Assembly: GCA_002633005.1 (NCBI GenBank)
Contig: NMRA01000266.1
Location: forward strand, 136,544 to 200,543
Length of the DNA stretch: 64,000 nucleotides
From: Phoronis australis
Lineage: Eukaryota > Phoronida > Phoronidae
Reading direction: 5' to 3'
Part shown: one piece after another, positions 12,054 to 23,226 of the stretch
Numbering within the stretch: position 1 is the first letter of the stretch
How the letters are laid out: the number at the start of each line of letters is the position of its first letter
Made by a program: the position numbers and the translations under genes
The notes under the pieces: generated by a model
What the model was told of the DNA's origin: nothing
Databases searched by the model: none
The model's input: only the letters and a program-made list of their open reading frames with translations

Positions 12054-15000
12054 CTACAAAAGTTGTTCTTGAATTTACAGTGATACAGTACCAAATGGAC
12101 TTCTTGAAGCTACATTTTTGTTTACGGAATGGCGAAAACAAAGTAGGAAGTGGACAAACCTCGGTTGATCAACAGAGCCACGGTGGGCAGCTACGCTTAC
12201 GCACTTTATATGAATCTTCAGTTGCAGGATTATGGCGTGCCTATTAAAAATGCTTTGTGTTCAGTTGTACAAATAAACAGTAAAGTGGTTATTTTATTGA
12301 TCTCTCCCGGGGTGCTTGGTTCAGAATATGGGCGAAATGACATGAATTTTAGCAGCAGGGTATTCATCTTAGTGGGTGTTATACCCCAGACAAGAGGTTT
12401 TGGACTGATGTGTGCAGTTCAGATGAAGATTTTTGTACTTTTAGACAGTACGAGAAACGAAGTTACAGTATGTAACAATCAATGTCAAACCATGTTTAAC
12501 GAATTTTTCAACAGAGGGCACTACAGCCGAATTATGCGAAGTTCATGCATGCGGTGCACAACAATATCTGTGAGGTGACATCTCCACGTTTGACCGACTT
12601 GTAACATGATGCAATTTGCAAGGAAAAGTGGGTGGCTTGTGCAGAAATGTGTTCATTAGCGGGTTTTCGGTAAGTGGCTACGGACATGAAAGAAACATTA
12701 CAGCGTTTTCCCGTTCCATGGCTTAGGGTGTAGACGTAGGGTGTTCTGAGTGTGTGATAACATCTAGCTTCTTTGTTGACTGCCAAGCACACTGTTTTGT
12801 CTGTTATGACAACACGCAGGCCACTTACATTGTACATGTATCTACCATGCTTATTACAGACCAAGTGTGAACACAGTCAAACTCAGAGTGAATTGGTGTA
12901 TTCAGAAAGAATATATTGTAGTAACTTCGGTTGCAGTTGGGCGATTTTGGCGATTCAAAAACTAAACATGATCACCAGTTGACGAAGATTTCAGAAATGC
13001 TACTGGTTTATGTTCAAATATCTTATAACTTAACTTTTATTTTTAACAGCACAGCCCAATCAGGGTAGATACGATCTCATTGGAAATTAGAGCAAATATC
13101 GAACAAAAGAGAGCTGGCCCTCCAACCATAAATGCCAGAATGGAGTAAATCAAACATGTAAGATAATGGCTACATGGGTGTTCTTCCCAACTTGTTGTTG
13201 GGCTATAGTATCTAACAAGTTGGGAGCAACGGGAAAACGCCGTAATGATTTTCTGGTCAAATTCATCGCACAGCGAAGTAAACAAATTTCTTTTGCCACC
13301 GTATGCACGATGCGTTGGCGGTACCGCAGAGTTGAAGGGTATACATGTTACCGCATAATTTCACGTCCAGTAAACAATCGGTCTATTCGAGAACACGTGG
13401 ATGCCACGGTAACAGATTACTGCTATGGAATTGCAACTTTCGTTCGAAAACTAAGTAAAAAACTCTAGTTGAATTCAGATTGCCCCATGCTTACACAGTA
13501 CATTGAGTTCGAAGGTTTTGTTGGCGATTATCGCCCCGTGTCGCCTGTTGGCGGCTATGCAAGTTATACGTAAGCCATTAACGTCTTTGGACATCGGAAT
13601 GGTGAATGGCCTTGCTTGCCTTACAGCCGTGTCCGTTTCGCTGACGACATAGTCTTGAAGCACAACCACTTTTGTTGAATCGCTGATAATGCTGATGTTG
13701 GCCCCAGGCCAGGAGTCGTCGGACTCGCATCGAAACGGAATCGTCAAACCAATATCAAAGGTTGCTGAGGGCTCAATTCGCATGCCAGTGTCTTGAAAAA
13801 TTGCGACAGCATCGGGTCCATCTAAAACACACGTGGGCTACTGAAGCGGAATCTGGCCAACAGTGCAAAGTTAATATGAGCACCAAGAGTTGCCTAAACG
13901 ATAACTCTACGTTTCAGACGTTCTTAATGAGATTGTCAAATTCCGTTACTGTGTATCAGTATCGGAACCTTTCTAGGAGCATTTTTATAGAAACGGGATT
14001 TATTATTGTTTTTCCCTGGACTGGTTGTGACGCTGAGAATCCGCTGAGCACTCTGAACACTGTATCTGTGACCGGCTCAAAAGCTGACGTACAAGTTCCA
14101 TTCATTGTCATTAGCTTAATTTAACTGGCAAATGATAAAAGACGGGCGTCTTGGTCATTGAATAAAGACAGAAGGGTGAAAGAGAACTCAATTCAACTTT
14201 CCCTTCGAAAAGTTGTTGTAACGGTAGGACACCTATTGTTTCGTTTGAGAAACGCATTACGGTTACGTGTAGTCTCAGTGAGCCTTGCCGCTCTGAACAG
14301 TAATTTGCATGTTTTTGAACGATTGCGTCTAGCCTCAACCCGCGTTTGTATAAATGGGTCCAGTTGAGCTTGAGGCGGAATTTTGAACGTCATTTTTGCT
14401 TCGTGTACATACTTCGTTTGAGAAAAGAGCAACTTTTTACGGTTCCGCTCCTACAGCGTCTATACTGTTCCAAGCATGCGTGTTTATTGTAACATAGAGC
14501 AAAGACTGTAATAAACCAATAAAACAAGACTTGCCTTGTTTGCGAGCAAAATAGCATCATGCTTGGCGTGGCAAGCACTTCACTTTTTATTTCATATGAC
14601 ATCAGTTTACCAAATAGATTTAAAGCAAGTTTTATAATAAATGAAAGAAACCAAATTGACCAAAATCTTTGTCAAAATCGTACTGATTGCCCTTCAAGTG
14701 ACCTGGCAGGGTAGCAAATCGATTTTTGAGGTCAGCCCCAGTACGCATTTGAGCATCAATGGTCGCAGACCGACGCTTTGACAACGGAGCTGAAACCCAT
14801 TTTGAAAATGACAAAATTACTTTTTTACCTAGAGTTAACCCGATCAACTTAACGCCTTATTTTCAGCGACTGAATGGCAGCTGTAGAGCCGACTTTCATT
14901 GCTCTATAGCTTTGGTCAAAATTAATGTCGTCCAGAAAATTATCACAACAGCAATTCCTTACCTGCATTTTCTGCCCTAAAATCGAGTGCGTCTTTTCTC

Positions 15001-15126
15001 TGAATGGGATGCCTCCATATTCTGCCTTAGCGCTTCATACCTACCATCGTTGTCAAAGTAGGCTATTCTAATGTTAACATTTCTAACAGCTTGAAACACG
15101 TCCTTTATCAGACAATATTAACTCAC
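12054..15126 (-). other. Introns D16-D17 (12054-13494) and D15-D16 (13822-15126)
   Basis: No exon is recognisable. A perfect 11-bp stem (CCCAACTTGTT with its complement) with a 17-base loop lies at 13186-13224. The rest shows no repeat or RNA gene that I can identify. Confidence 0.5.
13495..13821 (-). CDS. Ig-like domain exon D16 (block A, position f)
   Basis: 327 nt, opening Y-G-P-D-A-V after a TTTTAG acceptor. Strand B Cys (F-R-C-E-S-D-D-S-W-P) and strand F Cys (I-T-C-I-A-A-N-R-R) are present. The core Trp is replaced by Ile (I-S-I-I). The donor is T|GTAAGC, as in D7. Confidence 0.87.
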
Positions 15127-15459
15127 ATGTGACGTCAAGTGTGGATTGTGCACTGGCCGTGAAAGTCGCGCCATCTCCCGGATTTTCGGTCTGGCAAGAA
15201 ATTACCATCTTATTGTGACGCCTGTTCACGAGGATACTGAACTGCGTTTGCGAGTGTTTTCCGCCGTTGCTTCCAATTAAAGGTTCTTTGACAATGGTAT
15301 GCCATTGAGTGCCACCAACATACACTCTGGTCGCGGCAGGTGGATTGGTGGAGTCTGTCAAACATGTCAGCAGGTGCCGTGCCCTTTCGACGACTTCGAA
15401 AATTCTCGTCAGGTTGCTCCTCGTGTCGTCGCACTGCAGAACGACGTCAGTTGGCCCAA
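15127..15459 (-). CDS. Ig-like domain exon D15 (block A, position e)
   Basis: 333 nt, ending T|GTGAGT as its partner D6 does. Strand B Cys (L-T-C-L-T-D-S-T-N-P-P) and strand F Cys (I-S-C-Q-T-E-N) are present, and the strand C Trp is missing (R-V-Y-V). An extra Cys occurs near the start (V-L-Q-C-D-D). Even the choice of a GTGAGT donor is conserved between the two block copies at this position. Confidence 0.87.
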
Positions 15460-16298
15460 CTGAAACCATTATTCAATATGTAATTGTTAATGAACATGCG
15501 GATTATGCCAAATATGGCCAGCAACGGTGGACACGTGTAGCGTCACAACTACAATAGCAAAACACGTGTGAACTGTAAATGCTGCATACATGGGAGCTTT
15601 CAAAAGAGGCAACGGTATCTGGCACGCAAATGAGATCTCGCAGGAACAGAACGCTGCTCCTCGGTTGACACTAAAAACATGCTGTACATTTAAGCTTCAT
15701 CAACGCCATTATTGCACAAGCGTGTATATCCAATTAGCAAGTATAATGATGTAAGACCGCAATGATTTCCATTTCTAATCAACCATGTATTGAATGGTGT
15801 AAATATATTTTTATATTTAGAATGTCTATGGCATTTATTTGAATTATTAAAGATGGAACTCCGTAATATCCCTCTACCATTAAACCTGTCTGCTGCTTGT
15901 ATACATGTACTGGTAGTTTTTCCATCTGCATATCTCCAATATTTATTCATTATATCTAACGGTCGCAAAAAGGCAAACAGATTCTCAATTATTCTTGTAT
16001 GAATTTAGTAAATATCGCAACCTGGAAGCAATTACATGTATTTACTATTGTATACATGTATGTAAGCAGACGCCTGAACGTCTCCAAACAAGATGCTCGG
16101 CTTTTCCAGTGACCTTGTTCTTCTTATCGTGTTCACATGACTTACAATGCTCGTTCTGTGCGTGTTGACAAAGGAAGTTATTACATCCGAAAATTTCAAA
16201 TTTCAGTTGATCCATTCTTGTTGTTTTATTTACCGATTTATATTCTTCATTTCATGAAACAATAGTATCCTTGGGAGGGTCTGGATCGCCTTATTTAG

Positions 16299-16312
16299 CC
16301 CATTTATGCCCA
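16299..16312 (+). repeat. piggyBac-like terminal inverted repeat, left
   Basis: CCCATTTATGCCCA, exact complement of the right end at 17999-18012. The CCC start at the target site is usual for piggyBac ends. Confidence 0.85.
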
Positions 16313-16605
16313 ACTACGCGTTTTCACTGCATATTCAGATATTATGTGCCTTTAGACATACAATGAACATATTGAATAAGGAAAAATGGAAACAAGTTTA
16401 TATTTTACGTTTTTTGACGTTTTTATTTTCGTCCCACAAAAGGGACGCTGGGCACATGTGGGGTCTATAAACCACCAACAGAAATGCCTACTAAAACCAG
16501 TAAAAATGAAAGATGTAGTATGATATTGATTGTTTTTAGATGCTAAGATATTGTAGAAAATAAAATAAAAGACAAAAATTCATGAGAATATTGTATCAAG
16601 TATCT

Positions 16606-17268
16606 TTATTGTGCAACATGAAATGCCATAAAGCATTTGTCGTGAAGGCTAACATCGCATTTCACACAAAAACGCTTTGTCTTCATTTTACAAACTGCAC
16701 ATCGCCTCTGGGTGTCTCTTGCGTTAATGAAGTGGTCCACTCTGTCAAATCTGACATCAGGCAATACTTTCTTTGAGCAAGGCACGGATTTAGGAACATA
16801 CTGAGTGACTCGTTTCCCCTTCATAAGCAACATGTTAGCAATTTCGCGCCGAACCTCCAGGAGATCTTTGTGCTGCTCCTTTCCACTTTCGGTTGCTCTG
16901 TAGAGGTGCCATGCTTGCTGTACACAAAGATCTAGACAATAGGCGAAAATCGGCCACCACCATTTCTTTGATCGTATCGAGACCCTGTACTTATCTATGT
17001 TTTGATCCATTCTGTCGACGCCACCCATGGTTTGGTTGTAGTGACTTATCACAAAGGGTTGGTCAATCCGTATGCGCTGGCTCTCTGCGCGAGACCATCT
17101 TTTTGCCCTTTGTAAGGGGGCAACTCCGTGAAGATTGGACACTATATTGACAATGCTGTTGTCATTCCACCTGACAACACAAAGATTATTTGCTGCATCG
17201 TATGAGTAGTCATATGTACCACGAGGTGTCTTCTGGAACTCCTTCACTGCTGTCAGGGGACAGTCTCC
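16606..17268 (-). CDS. piggyBac-like transposase, C-terminal part (partial at gap)
   Basis: The frame is open from the gap edge to a stop at 16606 (about 220 codons). It contains Y-N-Q-T-M-G-G-V-D-R-M-D, the family motif holding the last catalytic Asp of the DDE_Tnp_1_7 (piggyBac) domain. It ends in a Cys-rich zinc-binding module with C-A-V-C, C-V-K-C, and a closing Cys and His. The other two catalytic Asp residues would lie upstream. Only 205 N separate this part from the N-terminal fragment, too short for the missing central region of a typical protein of about 550-600 residues, so the gap is mis-sized or the element has an internal deletion. Confidence 0.85.
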   Translation of the reverse strand, partial: GDCPLTAVKEFQKTPRGTYDYSYDAANNLCVVRWNDNSIVNIVSNLHGVAPLQRAKRWSRAESQRIRIDQPFVISHYNQTMGGVDRMDQNIDKYRVSIRSKKWWWPIFAYCLDLCVQQAWHLYRATESGKEQHKDLLEVRREIANMLLMKGKRVTQYVPKSVPCSKKVLPDVRFDRVDHFINARDTQRRCAVCKMKTKRFCVKCDVSLHDKCFMAFHVAQ

Positions 17269-17473
17269 NNNNNNNNNNNNNNNNNNNNNNNNNNNNNNNN
17301 NNNNNNNNNNNNNNNNNNNNNNNNNNNNNNNNNNNNNNNNNNNNNNNNNNNNNNNNNNNNNNNNNNNNNNNNNNNNNNNNNNNNNNNNNNNNNNNNNNNN
17401 NNNNNNNNNNNNNNNNNNNNNNNNNNNNNNNNNNNNNNNNNNNNNNNNNNNNNNNNNNNNNNNNNNNNNNNNN
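17269..17473. other. Assembly gap (205 N)
   Basis: Run of N inside the piggyBac-like transposase. The adjoining frames suggest that the real missing sequence is larger, unless the element is internally deleted. Confidence 0.95.
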
Positions 17474-17663
17474 CATCTGTTATATCACCATCTGAAGGTG
17501 GGCTCATAAAAATGTCAGCCCGTTGAAATGCTCCATCATCTTCCAGCATTGCAACAGCATCATTTACAGTAAGATTTCTGCCAAATAAAATGAGAATAAT
17601 GATATTACCAGGAGCAACCATTTGTGCCCAGCGTCCCTTTTTTGGGACGTTTGCAAAGGGCAT
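17474..17663 (-). CDS. piggyBac-like transposase, N-terminal part (partial at gap)
   Basis: The frame runs from an ATG at 17663 into the gap. Its later part, with A-M-L-E-D-D-G and A-D-I-F-M-S-P-P-S-D-G-D-I-T-D, resembles the acidic N-terminal region of piggyBac-derived proteins (A-D-I-x-x-x-P-P, T-D-E-D). The first codons overlap the inverted subterminal repeat at 17624-17648, so the true start may be further upstream or spliced. Confidence 0.6.
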
Positions 17664-17998
17664 TTATTTTTTACACAATTTGTGAAAACAAATAATTAAA
17701 ACTTTCTATGAACTCTAGACACATTATTCTACTAAGTGAATTGCAATAAACTGAAAATTTCATGATTTGAATAAAATTTTTGCTTACCTTCTTTGAGACA
17801 TGTTGAAAACCTTTAAACCATGCAAGCGTGGCGTCACAATAGCACAATTACGTGAGTAAAAGTAGAGGTAATTCCAATTGTTGCAAATGACCTTCTGCGT
17901 ACATTCCAAAGCAAACACTTCACCAGGGTAAATCCAGATAGAATTGAATTTTCGTTAATTTAGGACAGCATTTTTGTAGTGTCCCACAAATTGGACGC

Positions 17999-18012
17999 TG
18001 GGCATAAATGGG
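17999..18012 (-). repeat. piggyBac-like terminal inverted repeat, right
   Basis: TGGGCATAAATGGG followed by TTAG. It pairs perfectly with the left end. Confidence 0.85.
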
Positions 18013-18220
18013 TTAGTTTCAGATATATTTTCTACGTTATTCTAAAAACAAAAATTGAAACAGAAAGAACGATGTTTTCTTCAGATGATTCTTGAGGTGT
18101 TAAAAGCAAGCCTTCAGAGCCAGGTAGCAGATGAAACATCCAACTACGCCAATTGTTTGCGTATGTCTGGCAACCTTGTGACATTTCCCATTCAATTCCT
18201 AAGGAGAAAAACATACTTAC

Positions 18221-18565
18221 ACAATACGTTGAGTCTGATCGTCTCCCGTGTATTGTAGCTCCGGTCGATCACATTTATAGCTTTGTATACCAACACTAGT
18301 CCATTATCAGCATCAGAGGGCGTGTAGGTCAGAGACGTTGTGTAGACTATCCCGCCAAATTCCCCGCTCTTATTGACACTCACAACATGCAATCCAGGAT
18401 GATACGTCACCGTGATATTGGCTTCCGGGCGGACACTGGTCGTCGTGAAAATCACGGTGAACGGTTCGTCCTTGATGACGTCATACTTTCGTGTAGTTGA
18501 CTGTAGTTGATAAGTTGAATGCCTGACTGCAGACGTCGTGGTGACTGTGTGGGAACTAGGACCAA
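18221..18565 (-). CDS. Ig-like domain exon D14 (block A, position d), cysteine-free
   Basis: 345 nt, F-G-P-S-S-H at the start and L-N-V-L before the T|GTAAGT donor. Strand B is V-I-F-T-T-T-S-V-R-P and strand F is L-V-Y-K-A-I-N, so both cysteines are replaced by aromatic residues, as in D5. The shared G-E-F-G-G-x-x-Y turn is the easiest landmark of this domain type. Confidence 0.83.
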
Positions 18566-19243
18566 CTGGGAAGAGAGTGCGCATGGAAAGGTGTCATTAA
18601 AACATCTCAAGTTCCAACCTTATAAGACTCGAGAATTTTATTTTGCTTACACGGGAAACCATTTAACTTCAAATTTCAGTGGATCAAAACGTTTTGTGAC
18701 TGTCATGCCCATACCCTGGATCTTAAAATTTATTCCACTTTCACGCCCATACCCTTCTTATTATCTAAACCCTACGTCACACCTGAGTATGATCATAGTT
18801 TTTAGCTTAGTTACCAACCACAAAATGGTACCGGGAAAACCAAAACTGATCTTCAAAATGGTGTAGACTACACATGTGAACGCTCGATGACTATTTTAGA
18901 ACTAACTACTCACGGCATTAGTCGTCTACACTCGTACTTAAGAGAACACACGATTTAGACTACTTACCGTTACAGAAACCGTATGAAATTGTTCCTCGAT
19001 ATATTTGAAATAGATGTAGATGCAATGTCTAGGTTTAGAAAGACACGACATCTACTTGTTGTTTGAGACCGGGCTTTACACAATATCTTGCCACGTGTGC
19101 TATTTAGTTACATGTATTTTATATCAACACCTAGCAGCTTAATCTCGAGGAACAACGTAAAAGTATTTTTTGTAATATGCAACACTCACTTTTCAGCTAA
19201 CTAAGGGTATATAATTGATCAGTTTATAGCGGTTAACACTTAC

Positions 19244-19612
19244 AAACAATGTGGCGAAAATTTATCCTTTTGGTGATTCGAAACTCTGGGTAATACTTGT
19301 TGGAGAACACGCATTTAAGATAATCGTCGAAAAGGTCTTGCGTCAATGTAAAAGTCACAGCAAACGTGTAGGCCGTTTTCTCGAGTATTCTATCCTGGGG
19401 CTTCGCGCTTTCAGTGAAAACGTCGGCGGCGCTGTACGTGCAGTCAACCTTCAACGTCGGCTTTACGTCGTCGGTTGTGAAAATAAGTTTGAGCCCGTCA
19501 TTGCTAGGTGACGCCTGTAGGGAGTACTCGTCTGCATTTTGCGTGGGAAGAACCATCCAGTATGGTTTTGTCCTAACACCATCGAGTTCCACGCTTACCG
19601 TCCGTGGTCCTG
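19244..19612 (-). CDS. Ig-like domain exon D13 (block A, position c)
   Basis: 369 nt, from S-G-P-R-T-V to a T|GTAAGT donor. Strand B Cys is Phe (L-I-F-T-T-D-D-V-K-P), a Cys stands in strand C (V-D-C-T-Y-S), and the strand F Cys is kept (L-K-C-V-F-S-N). The acceptor ends GATGCAG with a weak pyrimidine tract. The 5' two thirds of this exon, with its upstream intron, is duplicated next door at 19721-20085. Confidence 0.86.
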
Positions 19613-20085
19613 CTGCATCAGTGGGGATCAGCGAAAGTTACGCGTTCTACTACGTTGAAGCCTTATTTCGGTAATTCGTGACCAGATCGGTAAGAGTAAC
19701 TTAAATGCATAACACATTANTCACAGCAAACGTGTAGGCCGTTTTCTCGAGTATCCTATCCTGGGGCTTCGCGCTTTCAGTGAAAACGTCGGCGGCGCTG
19801 TACGTGCAGTCAACCTTCAACGTCGGCTTTACGTCGTCGGTTGTGAAAATAAGTTTGAGCCCGTCATTGCTAGGTGACGCCTGTAGGGAGTACTCTCCTG
19901 CATTTTGCGTGGGAAGAACCATCCAGTATGGTTTTGTCCTAACACCATCGAGTTCCACGCTTACCGTCCGTGGTCCTGCTGCATCAGTGGGGATCAGCGA
20001 AAGTTACGCGTTCTACTACGTTGAAGCCTTATTTCGGTAATTCGTGACCAGATCGGTAAGAGTAACTTAAATGCATAACACATTA
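19355..20085. repeat. 365-bp direct duplication joined by a single N
   Basis: 19355-19719 and 19721-20085 have equal length and differ at only a few bases seen by eye (for example TATTCTATCC against TATCCTATCC). They are separated by exactly one N at 19720. Near-identity, equal length and the N point to unmerged overlapping contigs or haplotypes. Confidence 0.8.
19721..19978 (-). pseudogene. Partial second copy of exon D13 (probable assembly artefact)
   Basis: This fragment repeats the 5' part of D13 with only a couple of base differences seen by eye, including one that changes Asp to Gly. It stops dead at the single N at 19720, has no donor site and no strand F. Left as it is, an exon here could not splice in frame. 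The simplest reading is two overlapping haplotype contigs joined with one N. A real truncated duplicate is the alternative. Confidence 0.7.
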
Positions 20086-20611
20086 TAAATTTGCGCGTTG
20101 TGGGAGAAATTAGGACCACTCAGAAGTACAGACGACGCGCGGAATTCCGCCAACCTTGACTGAGTGTGATTTTGACGAAACGAATTACCAAAACACGGCT
20201 CTTCTATCTAAGATAAGGTTCTGGTACATGTAGTAGACCATCAGCATACAGTTCCAATATTATGCAAATGCCATAAAGTGGGCCTTTGTATCCTTAGTTG
20301 AGTGTAGGCCTGCATGCTCATGTGTCGTCTCTACGACCGATTAACAGATAGTCACATAACAGGGCAATGCATCTTTACAACCAGTTATCCTTGTACAATG
20401 ATGATCTTCAGTGATGGTCAATAGATATATTTTAGAGGACACAACAATTCATAACACCCTGAAATCTGAGTTTGGCACTTTTCGTCGACGAAGTCCCCAT
20501 TTTGGATTAATGAAATGGAACCATCAACGCCATCTATTGTCTGAAAGAAATGGATAGACGTGTGCCATCGGTACAAGTGGTTGGAAACTCCAAACATGGT
20601 TCATTACTTAC

Positions 20612-20965
20612 ACGCCACTACGATGTAATGGGAGGAGACTGCCTCGAGAGCCACAGGTCTGCGTGGGTTTCGAGCTCGACAAATCGCTTCTTCATTGGCC
20701 GTGGCTAGGTCTGTTATGTTGATCGTGATATTCACGGTCGTCCTGTAGTTTAAATATTCATCTTTCTCGTGAACAGAAGGTCCATGAATCTCTGGGTTCA
20801 GTGAGGTCGCTGTATACGTCATGCTCGTATCTCCCGTGTTCATAATGTTTGTCTGACAGGACAACGTGTATTTCTCGTCCAGCTTGGCTACGAAGTATTC
20901 CACACTGTTCTCCGTCGTCCATACACCACGTCTGTGACTGTCGAACGTCAGAGGCTCAGGCGAAA
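20612..20965 (-). CDS. Ig-like domain exon D12 (block A, position b)
   Basis: 354 nt, opening S-P-E-P-L after a split Leu codon. Strand B Cys (L-S-C-Q-T-N) and strand F Cys (A-I-C-R-A-R-N) are present, and the core Trp is Tyr (M-T-Y-T). About half of its residues match D3 by eye, including V-A-K/I-A-K, M-N-T-G-D and E-Y-L-N-Y. Confidence 0.88.
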
Positions 20966-21243
20966 CTAAAAGTCAATCAGAATCACTTAGTACGGCCCCA
21001 GGAGCACGAAGCATTTCCTCGCTGGTTCTCTGTGTGTCCGCAAGGGGGTAGAGTACACGCAGGTATCATTCAGTAGCATGCATTTTATCAGTGGTGGATG
21101 TAACCTTGGCAGTCATTGGTTAGCTTTACAACAAAGAAAGAAAATGGCGGGTTGTGATCAATTTTAGCCTTGTTATTCGAGACGTGTGGCAGCAAATATT
21201 TTGTTTCTGCAGTAACGTTTAATAGTCGCGTGCTTGAAGCACA

Positions 21244-21320
21244 GACAATACACACACACGCGCACACGCACACACACACGCACAAACACACGCACACATA
21301 CACACACACACGCACACATC
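21244..21320. repeat. (CA)n microsatellite with CG interruptions
   Basis: Alternating CACACACA and CGCACACG runs. Open frames reading Thr-His or Cys-Val repeats across it are spurious. Confidence 0.9.
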
Positions 21321-22828
21321 TGGCCGATTTAACGACTGTGTTATTCGTAGTACATGTTTGTGAATACGTATGAGCAACGTAAACAAAAGCCAGCGATAGC
21401 AGAAAAATGCGAACCGACCAGCATAACCACAACTTTCCGATTCATATTGCTTGAGCATATCTCAATTAAAAACCGATTTGTCTGTTAAAGAGGCCCCAAG
21501 CTACATATACATGTATCTCCACATTTGCACTTCCTCTACCAGTCATGCTTGTTTGTCTACGTAAAGCCCTACCAGTTGAGAATTCGACCAGCTAATCAAA
21601 TACCCCGGCATAAAACAAATTTCCGAAGAAAATTAATGATACCCCCTTGCCGACACGCCAAACGAACGAAATCTTAGGTCACCAAAGCTATTGTCAACAT
21701 CCTCGAATCAAGCAAAAATGGTCGTGTCGCATTGCCTTCTCAGGATCTTACGCGTACAGTCCTCTTCAATTTCTTTCCATAAAATTTATGTACTTTCATT
21801 CTCTTACTTTATCCTTCATGCCACAAAACATAGAACGCTTACGACCACAAACATGTACACTGGAGGTGCCTGATTCACCGATTATTGCCGAAAAAATCCG
21901 CTTTCAATCTGTTTACTGCCTGTTATAATTTAGGTGGGCGTTTGATAGACGTCTCTGTTCATTGCCGTCATTTTGATTTGCGCCTAGGTAACTGGAGAAC
22001 ATGTTGGTGGTCGCAGCAGATTGGCAGCAACTAGACTGTAGGATTTGTGCTGACTATGGGTGCGATAACCAGAGTGACTAATCGGACAGTTATGTTTGAT
22101 TCAGATTATAAGAGACACAGTAACGTGAAAATTGTAGCAAGATCATCGAATTTTAGTAATACGATGCGTAAATGTAGTGTGACACAGAAAAATGCACGCC
22201 GCCACAATCCAAAAATCATTTCCTAAATAAGAGTACAAGATTTGAAGGACATTGTTTCAGTTAATTTTCAAAGAAATGTCAGTCGACCTTTTTGTCTCCG
22301 TGTTATTTAGTTTTCCATTTTAATTCAAACCCACACCTGGTTTGCTTTCGGAATCATACAAACGAGCGCCACGAGCAAGCACTTTTTCTAAAAAATCGCT
22401 AATGGAAATAAACTAAGGCATTCTTTGGTAAACAAGTTACTTTTTGATGTTAAGCATAACGGAACACCATACGCAGGATATCAGAAACATTCCTTGAATG
22501 GTGACAATATGTTTTGTCACTACACAGACATTGGCACGAAAAACGACATTTTAATAAACTTGGCACTTTCATCATCGCAAACGCGAAAGTTAGAATTCAT
22601 CCTACAAATTTAAATTATTTGGGCAAAACCCCAGGATTGAGTTAACAGTCTGGCGTCATCAGCAAATTCTTGTTAAAAGCGAAAAAACCCTTTCTAAAAT
22701 CCTTTTTATGCAAAAATTTGGCGCTCTTTCGAGGAAGCTCTTTTAGTGGTGCAATTTTGTAATTTTTCAATACATTTTATCATAACCTTGAAATATCCAA
22801 CTGCAAAGCAAAACGAAATGCTTAATCT

Positions 22829-23226
22829 GGGTCCGGAATTTAATATTTGTACTCGAAAAGAAATTACTTTCAGCATTTTCTCTGCTACTTTTGTGAGAAC
22901 TCAGGATAAGTTGTTATTAGACTGTGCGGGAATACATTAAACAAATATAGTTTATGCATAGGGGTTTCTAGTCCAAGTTTATACTTGATGACCCTTGTAT
23001 TCGTGTTACATACTCGAGTAAAAACTCGAAAGTTCGAGTTTAAACTCGAACTTTTAGTCGTAATGTTGAGTTTACCAACTCCAAACTAGGACTAAAGAAT
23101 ATCCACTTAAGTCAGTACTCGAGCATAGAATAATAGTCACTTATCTTGAATTCAACGTAAGTAGAATAATAAATGCCGAAACATAATTGCGAGTTCCATT
23201 CCGAGTAAAAAGATAAAAACCCGGGC
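22829..23226 (-). mobile_element. MITE-like element, copy 1 (inverted)
   Basis: It begins GGGTCCGGAATTTAATATTTGTACTCGAAA and ends with the imperfect complement TTGCGAGTTCCATTCCGAGTAAAAAGATAAAAACCCGGG. The centre carries ACTCGAG and TTCGAGTTTAAACTCGAA palindromes. It is the reverse complement of the copies at 49374-49664 and 62201-62603. No coding capacity, about 400 bp. Confidence 0.75.

Larger units (their letters stand above)
16299..18012 (-). mobile_element. piggyBac-like DNA transposon, interrupted by a gap
   Basis: The element is bounded by perfect 14-bp inverted ends CCCATTTATGCCCA (16299-16312) and its complement (17999-18012), each flanked by TTAG (16295-16298, 18013-18016), a variant of the usual TTAA target. 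A subterminal motif GTCCCA...GGACGCTGGGCA occurs at 16431-16455, inverted at 17624-17648 and again at 17981-18005. Two transposase fragments lie on the minus strand on each side of the N run 17269-17473. It sits in the intron between D14 and D15, in the same orientation as the host gene, and has not disrupted an exon. Confidence 0.85.

Noticed and set aside
16299-18012. CRISPR-like or regulatory reading of the repeated GTCCCA...GGACGCTGGGCA motif
   Set aside because: The three copies are subterminal repeats of the piggyBac-like element, with irregular spacing and mixed orientation.
21088-21458. Open frames rich in Thr-His or Cys-Val
   Set aside because: Translation of the (CA)n microsatellite.
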